DNA of 64,000 bases from Chlamydoabsidia padenii (Eukaryota; Mucoromycota; Mucoromycetes; Mucorales; Cunninghamellaceae): NCBI GenBank assembly GCA_025330725.1, contig JAIWND010000002.1, positions 2,080,957 through 2,144,956 of the forward strand. Reading direction: 5' to 3'. How positions within the stretch are numbered: the stretch's first letter is position 1; every line of letters begins with the position of its first letter. This document shows, piece by piece, positions 1 through 10,731 of the stretch. The position numbers and the translations under genes were made by a program. The notes below the pieces were generated by a model. That model did not search any database. It was not told where the DNA came from and saw only the letters and a list, made by a program, of their open reading frames with translations.

Positions 1-906
1 TATTAAGATAAAGGTGAGTGATTTTGTGATCCCACTTTTTTTTTTTTTTTTTTTTTTTTTGTATGTGTGCTTACCCCATTTTCCATAACGGCCTTCTAGA
101 TCTTTGTTGAATTCGTTGGCAAAAGATAGATCACTGATTCGGTTGGTAAGGCTAGGTCTTGTTGATGAAGCTGTTGTTGTCGAAGGTGATTTCTTGTGGT
201 GATGCTTTTTCTTCTTGTCGTGTTTAAAGAATCGTTTGAGTTCGTGTAAAATGGTGTCCTTCTTCTCCAAATGATGGAAATGTGTATGATGGTAGTTTTT
301 GTTGTATTCCGGTCGTTTGAATATGAATTGAGAAGGTGTAGAAGGACGACCTAAAGAAGAGGCAGCAGTTGAAGTTGACATGCTGGTATGTGGTTGAAGA
401 GTACTATGGGTTTGATCGGTATCGTGTTGTTGTTGATTGATTTCAGGTGATTCTGGTCGACTGCTGTTTTCACTACCATTTCCCACCTGGCCTTCCAAGG
501 ACGATAACGAAGAGGAGGATACAGGACGACGGCGACGGCTACAACTTGAGGTACCTTCGTCGTCGTCTTCTTCTTCTTCTTCTTCTTCACCACTATTATG
601 AGACGATAAGGAGGACGGGGTATAGACAATAGAAGGAGCCAAAGAAGGTGACGCATAAGTAGAGGTAGCTTCGGAAGAGGACGCATTAACATTGCTGGTA
701 GCGGAATAGCGCTTGGGATACCGATGGATAATAGGTGTGCCGGGTACAGATACATCAGGAGTCACGCTTTCAAACTGGTGTACGGCATGCTTGTTTTGGA
801 AGATCTTGGCGGGTGTATCAAAGTTGACTGACTTTAACTTTTCACTAAGACTCTTGTTGCTGCTGGCATCTTGATACGTGGCTGAATTTGGACGACTACC
901 ATTCAT
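1..906 (-). CDS. HAL4/SAT4/NPR1-type serine/threonine kinase, N-terminal part (partial)
   Basis: The minus strand is open from an ATG at 906 down to 75 (277 codons), followed by a GT donor at 74-73; the intron runs off the window edge. The visible part is a low-complexity regulatory N-terminus: Ser/Thr-rich, an acidic Glu/Asp run near residues 106-114, an Arg patch, and a His/Lys-rich stretch near residue 230. It ends with DLSFANEFNKDLEGRYGKWG, the signature that directly precedes the kinase domain in the fungal HAL4/SAT4/HAL5/NPR1 family (next would come the glycine-rich loop). In yeast these kinases control potassium and nutrient transporters at the plasma membrane. No catalytic residue is inside the window, so activity cannot be judged. 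The family call rests on the last 20 residues and the domain order. Confidence 0.72.
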   Translation of the reverse strand, partial: MNGSRPNSATYQDASSNKSLSEKLKSVNFDTPAKIFQNKHAVHQFESVTPDVSVPGTPIIHRYPKRYSATSNVNASSSEATSTYASPSLAPSIVYTPSSLSSHNSGEEEEEEEDDDEGTSSCSRRRRPVSSSSLSSLEGQVGNGSENSSRPESPEINQQQHDTDQTHSTLQPHTSMSTSTAASSLGRPSTPSQFIFKRPEYNKNYHHTHFHHLEKKDTILHELKRFFKHDKKKKHHHKKSPSTTTASSTRPSLTNRISDLSFANEFNKDLEGRYGKWGKHTYKKKKKKKKSGITKSLTFILI

Positions 907-1153
907 GATAGTTCAAATAAGGGTCAATGGTGTCGAGAGGTTGGTAATGGATAGTGTTGATGGCAATACTTCAAGTTGAAGGAGAGTATGACAGTATATA
1001 ATAAAAAAAAAAGTAGGTGGAAGAAGAGAAAATCTTTTCGAAATTTTTGTAAACCCCCCAAGTTAAATAGAATCTGGGAAAGTAGTATCCCGCTAACCAA
1101 TCAAATCTGTTTAAATTTAATATCCGGTTCCCTGGTTCTTGGTACACTCTAGT

Positions 1154-1185
<32 letters not shown>

Positions 1186-2490
1186 ACTGCCAAGACTTTA
1201 TATCTCTCATCTACAGGCATTCGCAAATAGCTATTAACATGATTTAAGTGACAAATCTGATAGTAATCCAAGTACTAAGTTTGTTTCGGATAATTAATCA
1301 AGAAAAAAAAAAAAAAAGACGGGCGGGATTTCAAAATATACGCTGAATGAAAAAGGCATGAACCACGCCGGGAGAAGGCGAAGAGAGGGGATAAACTTGA
1401 ATCCGGGAATACGATGATCATCCAACCCCCTTTTCAATACACAAAGTAGGGTTTGATATGCCACTGTAAAGTTTATTTTCATCATGATCAAAGAATTTCA
1501 ATTCAAGCATTAAATGCCTTTTATCAGCAAAGCTCATGACTATAAAGAAGCATCACTAGTCCCTATGAACATGCACCACATTTCGAATATATCATACATG
1601 TATTAGTATGATAAGGTAGGTTTCGTAAATCAGATGGCTAATTACTTTATCCCCACCCCACCCTTCTTTTCTTCGTCTTTTGAAAGATCGTCCATCTGTT
1701 TTGGTTGTACATCCGTATGATCCCTACCTTTTTGCCACATATTCTTCTTTAGATGTTTCTTTCGTATGTTTCAGTTCCCCTTACAACAGGACTTCATTCC
1801 ATTTTGGTCGTCTATTTCATGTTCATGCATAATATCAATTTTAAAAGTCCGGTGTGGAAACAAAAGATTTTGCTGTCATCATCACTTGGGATGCAACAAA
1901 AAGGTTTTAGATTCAGGTACTAGTCTATATATCCTCAGGTAAACCGAGATAAAGAGAGATTATCGCCTGGACAAGTGTTGGCATTCACGGTAAATCGATC
2001 AAGTCAAGAAAGTTGGTTACAGACGGCTATAATATAGTGCAGAAAAGGTTGGGTCCAGGTTGCTCTACAAACAATTCCCTAATATTTCAAATACCGCCAA
2101 TGCTGAAATATAACGATTTTTTCAAATGCTCCTGAAGCGATTTCTTTGCTTTCCCCAATACCATTATTAGTTTAAAGTGGTCAGGATCAAGCTAAAACAG
2201 ATATATATTGTCTTCATTTTCTTCTTTACCGAAATTTACTCTATGATTTGCAACTATTCATATGGGAACATCTGGTAAAATCAAGCAATGGAGCCAGATT
2301 TCAAACCCCGTCGGGGTGCGAATTTACTTTATAACATTTTCATTTCCTCTTCTTCTCTTCTCTTCTCTTCACCCTAATTTACTTGATCTTTTACCAATAT
2401 ACATTCCACCTTATTCATACTCCTTTAATCTCGTAAATAATTTTTACTCTTATTACTATACCTAGTTTTAATTCCTTCTCTTTGAATGCT
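907..2490. other. Intergenic, divergent between kinase and VPS51
   Basis: No gene seen in 1.58 kb. It contains a CT microsatellite (1153-1179), an A run (1303-1317) followed by one copy of the GCGGG-ATTTCAAA motif (1323-1335) with a GCATGAA box at 1356-1362, and a second weaker motif copy at 2298-2310. The 200 bp before VPS51 are C/T-rich, as in many fungal promoters. Confidence 0.5.
1153..1179. repeat. CT dinucleotide microsatellite
   Basis: About thirteen CT units in the divergent upstream region of the kinase gene; read directly from the sequence. Confidence 0.9.
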
Positions 2491-5400
2491 ATGAACAATT
2501 CTCTTGGAAAGACAAGACAACCTCGCGAACGAAACTCCATCTTGAAAAAATACTATGGTATCTCACCTAATAATGCGGAAAAAACCAACCCTCTGAATAT
2601 AGGTAACTTGAAAACATATATAAAAGTCATTTTGGTCGGCTAAATCTCTTTGTAAACTCATTCTTTTTTTTTGGGGGGGGAACCATTCTTGTAGATGATC
2701 CTACGTTTGATGCTTTGAAATATTTCGCCAAACTAGTCAAAGAACAGCCTCTTAATGGATTGATTAAAAATGATAACATTATTGTTAGTGGTATGTATGG
2801 AATTGATTGGTGGGAAACAAACACTCACTTTTACTCCTTCTTTATTATTATTATTATTATTATTATAGAAATGCGTGAAATCGATGGTGATATGAAAACC
2901 TTGGTGTATGAAAACTATAGCAAATTTATCAGTGCCACAGACACTATTCGAAAGGTAAATACAGGGGTGGGGGGGATCATTCATACAACAAGTCAAACTT
3001 ACTAGGGATGGCTCTTCTAACATGATTTTTATACCTCACGATAGATGAAATCCAATGTAGAAAGTATGGAATCGGAAATGGGTCGACTTGAAGAAAACAT
3101 CCAAGGTATTGCACAACAATGTACCAAGATTAATCAAGCATTGGAACCAAACCGCACCAAAATCCAACAACTAGGAAATGTACATAATCAATTACAACGA
3201 CTACAATTCATCTTTGACCTTCCTGATCGACTTGAACATTGCCTCAATACTAAACATTATGCTCAAGCTGTCAAATACTATACTAGGGCAAGAAAATTAT
3301 TGGATCATTATCAACATATGCCGGCCTTTAAAGGGATTGAACGAGATTGTTGCTCTATCATGAATAAAATCAAGGATGAACTTTGGTCTGGCATGAAACA
3401 ACAGGATGTGGCAACGGAAAAGGTGAACGAATTTGCTAAACTACTGGTCCTACTCAAAGAAGACCCTGAAGCACTTTGGAATACATATATTGAAGTGTAA
3501 GTAATGAATTAATGACAATTGGTTTTGGAACTCACCCCCTTTTTTTTATGTTTATATAGTCAAATGGGTCTGCTAACAAAACATCGATCATCTCATACTA
3601 CTACTGGAACATCAAGTAATGCCGATGATTTGGCCACTCGATACATCTTACCACTTGAAAATCTTGTCCGTCACTTCCAATCTTTTTTCCTGTCATCAAG
3701 AAGCAGGAATGATGGATCATCCGAATGCGATACTGGCTCGGTGGTAAATATGGCTTCTCATGTAAGTTATCGTTATAAAAGAAGAAAAGAAAAAAGGTAT
3801 GATGTCTGATTCTCTCTCTCTCTCTTTTTTTTTTTTTTTTTTTAATAGGATCAAGAACGTGCAAAGTCGGACCTACTGCGAAACATCCAGCCCTGTATTG
3901 ATGAACTTTTCGACATGATCTCATCCTTTGTCAACATCAACTCACTAGACGTAAGTCAAGATGATCAAAAAGAACAGCACGCTACCATTTATCTTTCTCC
4001 TAACTTGACTCACTTTTTACCCTTTCCTTTTACTGTTAGAACGACGATCGATCCGGATCCCAACTTATAGAACAGATGCAATATTTATCAGACTTGCAAC
4101 ACATTATTACTACCCGGACACCATCACTATCTACTGTGGCTTTACTTGATCAACGACTTGTTGACTTTGTCGCTACCTGGCAAAATGGCTTAATTAATAA
4201 TCTAATGAAATCGGTCCCATTGGAAATGAAAGGTAAGACCCATTAAAAAAAAAAAAAAGGCAGGGAAGGAATGGAAACGTGATTAATCTCTTTTGCTTTG
4301 GACTATAGATCGTATTGAATCATTCTCTGAAAAGCATCTACTCACAAAAGAGGATACTTTTATGGTGGATGGTCATACTATGCGCAGCTTCCTGGATGAC
4401 ATTACAATTTGGTTTGGACGACACATCAAGAAAGACTGCTTCCTCACATTACAATCATGCCTGCAAATCACTGCTGATAACAACCAAAACCTATTCTTAT
4501 CTCGAATTCAAGCGGGCTTGAAGAAGATGTGGATAAGCATGGCGGATCATCTGTCGGTAAGGGTCAGGCGGGGATCAAAACGCAATACTAACTTGATTCT
4601 GATAGAATATACCTACCGCCAACCATTCTTCCACAGCACAAGTTTTCATGGTGTCTAGATTATGCTATGACTTTGCAGATTATGGTATCATTCAAACTTA
4701 CAATGATCTCTCTGGGTTACTGTATCGACATGGTCAAGAGGAAAACGAACAAGTACCACCTTACCCTTCCTCTCTTAATATACAAATGGATACTACTCTG
4801 GTGACAGATGCTCATTCTGTGATGGATCATTACTTGATTATTGGACAGCGACTACTAAATGACAAGGTGATGCAAGATGGTTATCAACTCTCGAGTGACG
4901 TACAGCAGTGCTACTTGGCCTATGATTCTCTCGACATCTTCCAACCACCAACAAAAGTCTCTTCCGCATGGCTAAGAACGCTGAATCGACTCTTACTGCT
5001 AGAACACATTCTACGGGCTATCTTTCCACAGACATCGGCTGAAGAACCGTGGCATGGTGGAACAACAACGACAACAACAAGGAATAGTTCGGATAATGAC
5101 TACGACTATCGTTATGGATCAGCAACTCCTGGGGGTGGAGACGAACCTTACTTACCACATGATCACTCTTCTCACAGCCTGGCAACACAATCATCATCAT
5201 TGGCAATGGAAAGTGCTACACAACTAATCAATCAGGATAATGGGAATAATATCAGCAATGGTACGACAAGACATGCTCCATTCGAACGTAAAGGTGGTGG
5301 TGGAAATGACAGGGCTTTCAATGTGTTTAGTAACATCGACAAGTTATTTGCGGAACGTGTGGATATTTATCGCTCGGTTGACCCATCAGCTCGGGGGGTA

Positions 5401-5819
5401 TGTGGTGGTCTGGTCCGTATTTTGATAAAAGCATTCCACGAGACGACTCGACTGTTGCAGGCGATGGATGAACATCTGTATCACCAACTCCAACTGGATA
5501 TTGAATTCATTCAGCGGACTTTATGGACTTACACCACGGATGAAACGTAAGTGCAACTGGGGGAGGGACAATTATCTCAATTGCTAATGAACTAACAATA
5601 CTTCTTTATTTTATTTTGTAATATAGATGGTTTACCACGATTCTTCAAGATGTCAATACGGGGGCTTACTTGAGGTGTCATAATCCCGCCCCGATGTCAA
5701 TTGATGTAAGTGACAATGCTTGTAAATGCATCTTTTTTGTATTAACTGACTTTTGTACTACTTAGATCATGGAGAAGATAATCGCCCAATCATTAGAAGA
5801 ACTCGCACGACATGGATAG
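2491..5819 (+). CDS. VPS51: VPS51, GARP/EARP tethering complex subunit
   Basis: Eleven exons by phase and splice signals: 2491-2602, 2695-2790, 2869-2954, 3045-3496, 3560-3761, 3849-3950, 4040-4232, 4309-4556, 4606-5546, 5627-5705, 5766-5819, giving 854 aa. The N-terminus has the Vps51 signature: a KYYG motif, then the [11 protein letters not shown] segment, and after it [20 protein letters not shown] leading into a coiled coil around residues 110-160. Vps51 joins Vps52-54 in the GARP complex, which tethers endosome-derived vesicles at the trans-Golgi. A Ser/Asn/Thr-rich insert lies near residues 640-720. The intron before exon 9 must end at the TAG at 4605, with a TACTAAC branch site; later AG choices break the frame. 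That intron also holds a motif-like GCGGGGATCAAAA. A polyadenylation signal AATAAA sits at 5871-5876. Confidence 0.9.
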
Positions 5820-6060
5820 GATAAAATAGATTGGTGTAGCTATAGATTGTGTTACTTTAAAACATATTATAATAAAACAATATGCGTCTTCCACTTACAT
5901 ACAAACACACACTGGATCAATACTCAAGAATCAATGACTCACAACATACAAACTTCGTTTTTTTTGGGGGGGGCAGAATTTAGACACTCGAATCTTTATT
6001 AAAGGACAACAATTAACTATGTGTAGGGCTTACTACTATACTTTATTGGGTGGTGGGGGG

Positions 6061-6240
6061 TTAGGTTATTGAAGGAAAGCAACACGTATAGCAGCCATTG
6101 ACATGTTTCGACTCCATCCCGTTTGATTTACAATCTTGTGGTAGATCGGCACAGATTTTGGTACATGTCTCTAATTGGGCAGATTCCACCATAGTAAACA
6201 GTATGTAGGCTAATAGTATTGTGTAAAATTCAATCTGCAT
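6061..6240 (-). CDS. Small secreted cysteine-rich protein
   Basis: Single-exon reading frame of 59 aa. The first ~20 residues (MQIEFYTILLAYILFTMVES) form a signal peptide with likely cleavage after an alanine/serine region, leaving a mature peptide of about 38 aa with six cysteines in the pattern C-x3-C-x6-C-x13-C-x2-CC. A TATA-like TATATAA lies near 6298-6305, and AATAAA signals on the minus strand lie at 6042-6047 and 5995-6000. I chose the ATG at 6240: an upstream in-frame ATG would add only a poly-Phe run translated from a T tract that more likely is leader. I recognise no family. Possible roles for such proteins (secreted effector, antimicrobial or cell-wall peptide) are inference. The gene is short and could be fortuitous, but signal peptide, cysteines and promoter agree. 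Confidence 0.5.
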   Translation of the reverse strand: MQIEFYTILLAYILFTMVESAQLETCTKICADLPQDCKSNGMESKHVNGCYTCCFPSIT

Positions 6241-6542
6241 TTTCTTGTATATGACGAGAAGAGGAAAAAAAAAAAAAAAAAAAAAAAAAAAAGACAAACA
6301 TTATATACGATTAAAGAGACCCTTATGTCTTTTGTTTGACAGTGCTGCGCATGTTTAATGCCGTGTTATCAACCGAAATAGTCAATACCGACGTACTTAC
6401 CGTATTGTCATGATTTGGAGTCTTGTCCTCTTACGACGATCTTTCACCTAAGAAAAAAAAAAATGACTTTCATGCTAAGAAAGTCAACACACCTAAAATG
6501 GAGATATTTTTAAACCCCGCTTTCCCAGGGCATCAAAAATAA

Positions 6543-6613
6543 TGCGCCAACAGGGACTCGAACCCTGGCCATCAGCTTGGAAGGCTAATATTCTACCCTT
6601 AAACTATTGGCGC
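6543..6613 (-). tRNA. tRNA-Gly (anticodon UCC)
   Basis: Reading the minus strand gives a 71-nt cloverleaf: acceptor GCGCCAA pairs with TTGGCGC, the anticodon loop CTTCCAA sits between TTAGC and GCTGA (one mismatch) and gives UCC, and the T arm is CAGGG-TTCGAGT-CCCTG. Discriminator is A at 6543. A TTTTT polymerase III terminator follows within 15 nt. No intron. A CACGTG E-box flanked as TCACGTGA lies upstream at 6668-6673. Confidence 0.95.
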
Positions 6614-7026
6614 TGACTATAAAAATTGATTTTAATTGTAGTATATAAAGCACCTTTTTAAAAAAATCACGTGACTATTTTTACATACTCTGATTGGCTT
6701 AAAGTTTTAAATATCCGGAAAAATAAAAGGTTCGCCTAAAAGAAAAATTCCTCTCTTTCCTTTCTTTCTAATTCATTTTGACAAAACAACTTTCCTTGTC
6801 TCTGATTACCACCAATTAGATTGCGGCCCAGAATTGACTCTCCATTATTATATATCATATACACCAATCAACTAATCTTCTACTGTTCAATTCTGATACT
6901 CTTATTCCCCTATAGACTACAGTCAAACGATACGACTATTAGTAACGGATCCTTGAACGAAGGTATTCCCATGTTTTTGCGAAAAAGGTGACCGACATTA
7001 GTAGGTAAAGATTTGTTTAAAACAGG

Positions 7027-7090
7027 CTTTACAACAACGGGATTCGACCAAAACATACTTTACAACAACGGGGATTCGATCAAAAACATA
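7027..7090 (+). repeat. Tandem duplication, two ~32-bp units
   Basis: Two adjacent near-identical units (7027-7057 and 7058-7090), each starting CTTTACAACAACGGG and ending CATA. Only two copies, so a local duplication rather than an array. Confidence 0.8.
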
Positions 7091-8197
7091 CATGCAAGTA
7101 ACAGCAAAGCAAAGTAATAATGACTGGTGGCAGTGGTGATGTATCGACTTTATAGTGATGACGGGTTGGAAAAAGGTAGAAATAACTCGGCTGCATTCGT
7201 TAAACTGGACTTTGACATAAAAAGTCTCACCTCAACAAAGTGGATTACATGGTGGTATATTTGGTAAAGACCGTATCGGCTCATAATGGTGAATTGAATC
7301 TCTTATCATCATTAGGCGTCAATAGTATAACTAGTAGCTAATAGTAATAATATAGTATATATGTATAACTTTATTAAATAAAAGTCTATGTACTGATTTG
7401 TTTATACACCACATCTCGATTCCATTCATACCAAAACACTATAACAATGATTTCTTGACCTCAATCATAACGTTTCTGACATAATCATTTGAATAACTAT
7501 CTTCATCGTCGGGGTCAACATTTTGCCTTTTTTTTTATTAGATCATGTCCATTTAGCAACATTCATTCTGATCGGGTCGGCGCTCTTTCTCATTTCAAAT
7601 CCCACATCACCATAAACCTTTACAACTTTACCCAACCAGTAATACAGAGATGGAAATATGATTTGCACTTATGCACATATGTAATGTTAAGAGAGGTACC
7701 CTTTTTTAAAATAAAAAAAATAGCGCATGAATCGGCACTTGAATTATAAAAATCCCGGAATCAATCGTTGTTCTTCCATGAGGACGTAACAAAATGTCCC
7801 ACTTTGCATTGATCATGATCACCATCAACCAAAATAGTATTTCTCATGAAAAAAAAAAAAAATGTGTTTCTTGATTAATTAGGCTGCTCGGACAAGCACA
7901 GTACCAGATAACAAACAAAACTACGATTTGGTATGGGCCTATTCTCGTACTAAACAACGAACGAGCTCGGCCTATTACCTCATACTTCCTGCTTTTCATT
8001 TTTCAATAGTCTCTTTATCAATGGGACCAGTCTTTTTTAATCGGAGTGATAACAAAGGACCAAGTTTTGTGTATGTAAGCACTTGGAATATTCGGTGTGA
8101 TCTATTTTGGTATCTTTCTGTTCCCTGGATTCAGCAAAAAATCATTGATGACGAACATTGTTCCGCGACCGTAGTCAAAAAAGGGAGGCGATAGTGC

Positions 8198-8220
8198 ATG
8201 ATGATGATGATGATGATGAT
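8198..8220. repeat. GAT trinucleotide microsatellite
   Basis: About seven ATG/GAT units in intergenic DNA. Confidence 0.85.
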
Positions 8221-8506
8221 ATGCTAGTGAATATGACAACAACTATGATGTAGTTGTTAGTTGATCAGTGCAAAATATTCAAACCCAGTCGCGCTAAAAC
8301 CTATGACTCGAGAAAATTATGCGGCGGGATTTCAATCTTGACATGGGTTTCATGCTAATGTTTACTCGGCGAAAAAGCGCCAACTTCTTTTTTATAAAAA
8401 GGGGGACTAAAGGAGCCTCTTTTTCTTTTTCTTTTCATTACTCTTATAATCTATTATCCTTTTATATATAACCAACTTTTAAAACAACAAGAACAAATAA
8501 CCGAAA

Positions 8507-8969
8507 ATGGGCGTTAACATGAAGAACGGAAACAACCTCACTGCCTCTGACTTCCGCGAAGGCACCTGCAAGCTTGTACACAAGGCTGAAAATGGTGAAG
8601 AATTCTATGTCGTTGCTATTCCTGAAATGGTGACCAAGTGGAAAAATGATAAAACAATTCCTTTAGTAGATGTTGTTCAATGTAAGTAAACTAAATGAAT
8701 TAGTAGTCTGAAACCTATTGTTCTAATATGATGTTCTTTATAGCTTTCGAAGTCTTTACCAGTCCTGCAGGTGGAAACATTTTACCAGCTGATCGCCCTT
8801 CAAAGGGTCAATTAGAGTAAGTCCATATTGGTGAGAAGCAGGAGCAAAAAAAAAGCAGGATCTAATCAGGAGTGTTTCGTTGTCTAAAAATAGAAATGCC
8901 TTCAACACCTCAAATAACGATGAAGTTGTCCGATATCTCGTGGAAAACGGAATGGTCAAGAACTTTTAG
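8507..8969 (+). CDS. RTC3-like SBDS-domain protein
   Basis: Three exons, 8507-8681, 8744-8816 and 8894-8969, encode 107 aa. The protein is a single SBDS N-terminal (FYSH) domain: a conserved EEFYVVAIPE strand, the VSFEVFTSP-type core (here VVQSFEVFTSP), then KGQLENAF and a C-terminal VVRYLVENG helix. This is the arrangement of yeast Rtc3/Hgh-type short SBDS relatives, which lack the two C-terminal domains of Sdo1/SBDS. Rtc3 is linked to RNA metabolism and telomere capping in yeast; the molecular role is unclear. The start is the first ATG, after an A-rich leader. A TATA-like box about 110 bp upstream is followed by AGGGGG. AATAAA lies at 9015-9020. Confidence 0.85.
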
Positions 8970-9222
8970 TTGAAATTAGTGATGATGAACAAAACAAGCG
9001 TTTGTGTATAGTCAAATAAAAATGTGTATATAGTCACTTTCTATCTATCCTGCAAAAGACTAAAAAAAAAAAAAGAATATTTAAGCGGCATTTCAAATTT
9101 CTCTTTCTCCTTTTCTTTCCTTTTTCCTGTCTTTGTTTATTGATGTTAATAGGCTACTTCTCCTTTTTTTCCCACTTTTTCTTTTCTTTTATCATATATA
9201 CCTTTTACTAACTATATACAAA

Positions 9223-10473
9223 ATGTCATCTTCACCCATCTCATATTATGCCAATGACTCTATATCATCCGATTACCAAAGTTATGCTGGTGATCACCGA
9301 CCATCGACAGCCAGTACTGAACTGACAACAATGGACTCTGACGACACCTTACCACCAACCTGTTATGCCACAAGTGATACTGACTCTGATAAAGATCTGG
9401 TGATTCATTCTCTCAACGAATCCTTACACATTCACAAAGAAATCATGGAAAAGATACAGGCGGAAAAAGAAGCGTTTGTTGCTCAACTGAACAAGGAACG
9501 ACAAGATGAACTGGACGATATCGAACGAACGAAGCAAACATTAGAGGAACAAATGGACCGATACAACAAACTGGAAGCAGCCTACTCAGCATTACGACGG
9601 GAACTGGATACTAGGAAGGACGACTATCAACGGATGGAGGCCAAGTTTTATGCTCATGTTAAATCAATCAGGGCCACCGATGACGATCTATCGACCATAC
9701 AACATGAAATAAGTCATCTATCAAGTCAGCTTAACAATCTATGTATGGGACTCAAGGCGAAGATGGATACAACTGCAGGCTCACGATTTTTACTGGACAG
9801 GTACAGTGATCAGCGCTCCCTTTTTAAAACATACTTGGTGAATAGCAACAACAACAATAATGAACAGACAGACGACAAGGATGACATTATCTTGGAATCA
9901 CGACATATCACCATGTTCACCGAGAAACTGATCATGGAAATCTTGGTGGAACATATCTTTAATCAACCATTACATATAGGGGTATCTGTCAATCAAGCAT
10001 ACGACCAAGTTAGTCAGTGGATGCGGAAATACAACGCAGACTGGGCTCGACGATTTAGACAACAAATGAGTGCTCTCTTGGTCAATCAAGCACAACTACA
10101 AGATGAACGAGAAGTCATTGAACAAGCCAATGATAGTCTCGTCCAACTCATCCTGCAACAACTCGGTCATATCTATCCTGAACTACAAAATCAAGCTGGC
10201 GACTATATCAAAATGCAACAAAAGAAGATCGAAAACATGGTGACAAGAGCAGCAAGACTCAATCTGGCAATCAAGGGACAAGACATTGAAATCAAGCATC
10301 AAGATATTCTCGAAGGTGGTCAAGCGGCGTTTGATTCTACTATCATGAAGGCGGACGGGAAAGGTAAACCTGATGGCCACGTTTTATTTGTTATCTCCCC
10401 TCCCTTTTTAGCTATAGATCCTAATGACACTGACCATGGGTTCATTATTCATGGGAAGGTTTATTGTATATGA
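9223..10473 (+). CDS. Coiled-coil protein of unknown function
   Basis: Two exons, 9223-10363 and 10418-10473, encode 398 aa. The start is the first ATG (MSSSPISYY); the open frame extends upstream only through a T-rich promoter. The N-terminal ~65 residues are Ser/Thr/Asp-rich and probably disordered. A strong coiled coil spans roughly residues 75-210, then an Asn/Asp-rich insert near 215-230, then an alpha-helical region (about 240-370) with regular charged helices. The 54-bp intron has no stop codon and a length divisible by three, so retention would insert a hydrophobic stretch without breaking the frame; GTAAAC donor and CTATAG acceptor support splicing. I do not recognise a family. It could be a structural or adaptor protein. 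AATAAA at 10509-10514. Confidence 0.75.
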   Translation: MSSSPISYYANDSISSDYQSYAGDHRPSTASTELTTMDSDDTLPPTCYATSDTDSDKDLVIHSLNESLHIHKEIMEKIQAEKEAFVAQLNKERQDELDDIERTKQTLEEQMDRYNKLEAAYSALRRELDTRKDDYQRMEAKFYAHVKSIRATDDDLSTIQHEISHLSSQLNNLCMGLKAKMDTTAGSRFLLDRYSDQRSLFKTYLVNSNNNNNEQTDDKDDIILESRHITMFTEKLIMEILVEHIFNQPLHIGVSVNQAYDQVSQWMRKYNADWARRFRQQMSALLVNQAQLQDEREVIEQANDSLVQLILQQLGHIYPELQNQAGDYIKMQQKKIENMVTRAARLNLAIKGQDIEIKHQDILEGGQAAFDSTIMKADGKGKPDGHVLFVISPPFLAIDPNDTDHGFIIHGKVYCI

Positions 10474-10616
10474 TGTTGTGTTGATCCTTTTTTTTTTTTT
10501 TTTTTATGAATAAAGAAAAACTTTAAATCACTTTATGGTAAAGCATAGGTTGCATGTAACTGTGGATGAAAATTTTTTTCTTTGTGATCGTCGGGATCTA
10601 AAAAAGTGAAGGTTGG

Positions 10617-10649
<33 letters not shown>

Positions 10650-10731
10650 TGTTGGTGTCTGTTTTTTTTTTATATCTTTCTGACTTTCTTTCTTCTTTTT
10701 CATCCTCCTTCAATTTACTTTACATAGAATC

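Larger units (their letters stand above)
6614..8506. other. Intergenic, tRNA-Gly to RTC3-like gene
   Basis: No supported gene in 1.9 kb. It holds a TCACGTGA palindrome (6667-6674), a 31/33-bp tandem duplication (7027-7090), an A run (7849-7861), a GAT microsatellite (8198-8220) and a motif copy GCGGGATTTCAA at 8324-8335 with TTTCATGC at 8348-8355. The last 110 bp before the next gene contain a TATAAAAAG box near 8393 directly followed by AGGGGG, which resembles a stress-response element. Confidence 0.45.

Noticed and set aside
4637..4660. CACAG or CTAG as acceptor of VPS51 exon 9
   Set aside because: Both break the frame; the TAG at 4603-4605 after a TACTAAC branch site keeps phase.
6241..6297. 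Poly-Phe extension of the secreted cysteine-rich protein
   Set aside because: It comes from a ~27-base T tract on the minus strand that more likely lies in the leader.
7027..7090. Possible start of a CRISPR-like or satellite array
   Set aside because: Only two adjacent copies with no spacers; a simple local duplication, and CRISPR is not expected in a fungal nucleus.
9133..9222. Hydrophobic N-terminal extension of the coiled-coil gene
   Set aside because: It has no ATG and is a translation of a T-rich leader; the first ATG is at 9223.
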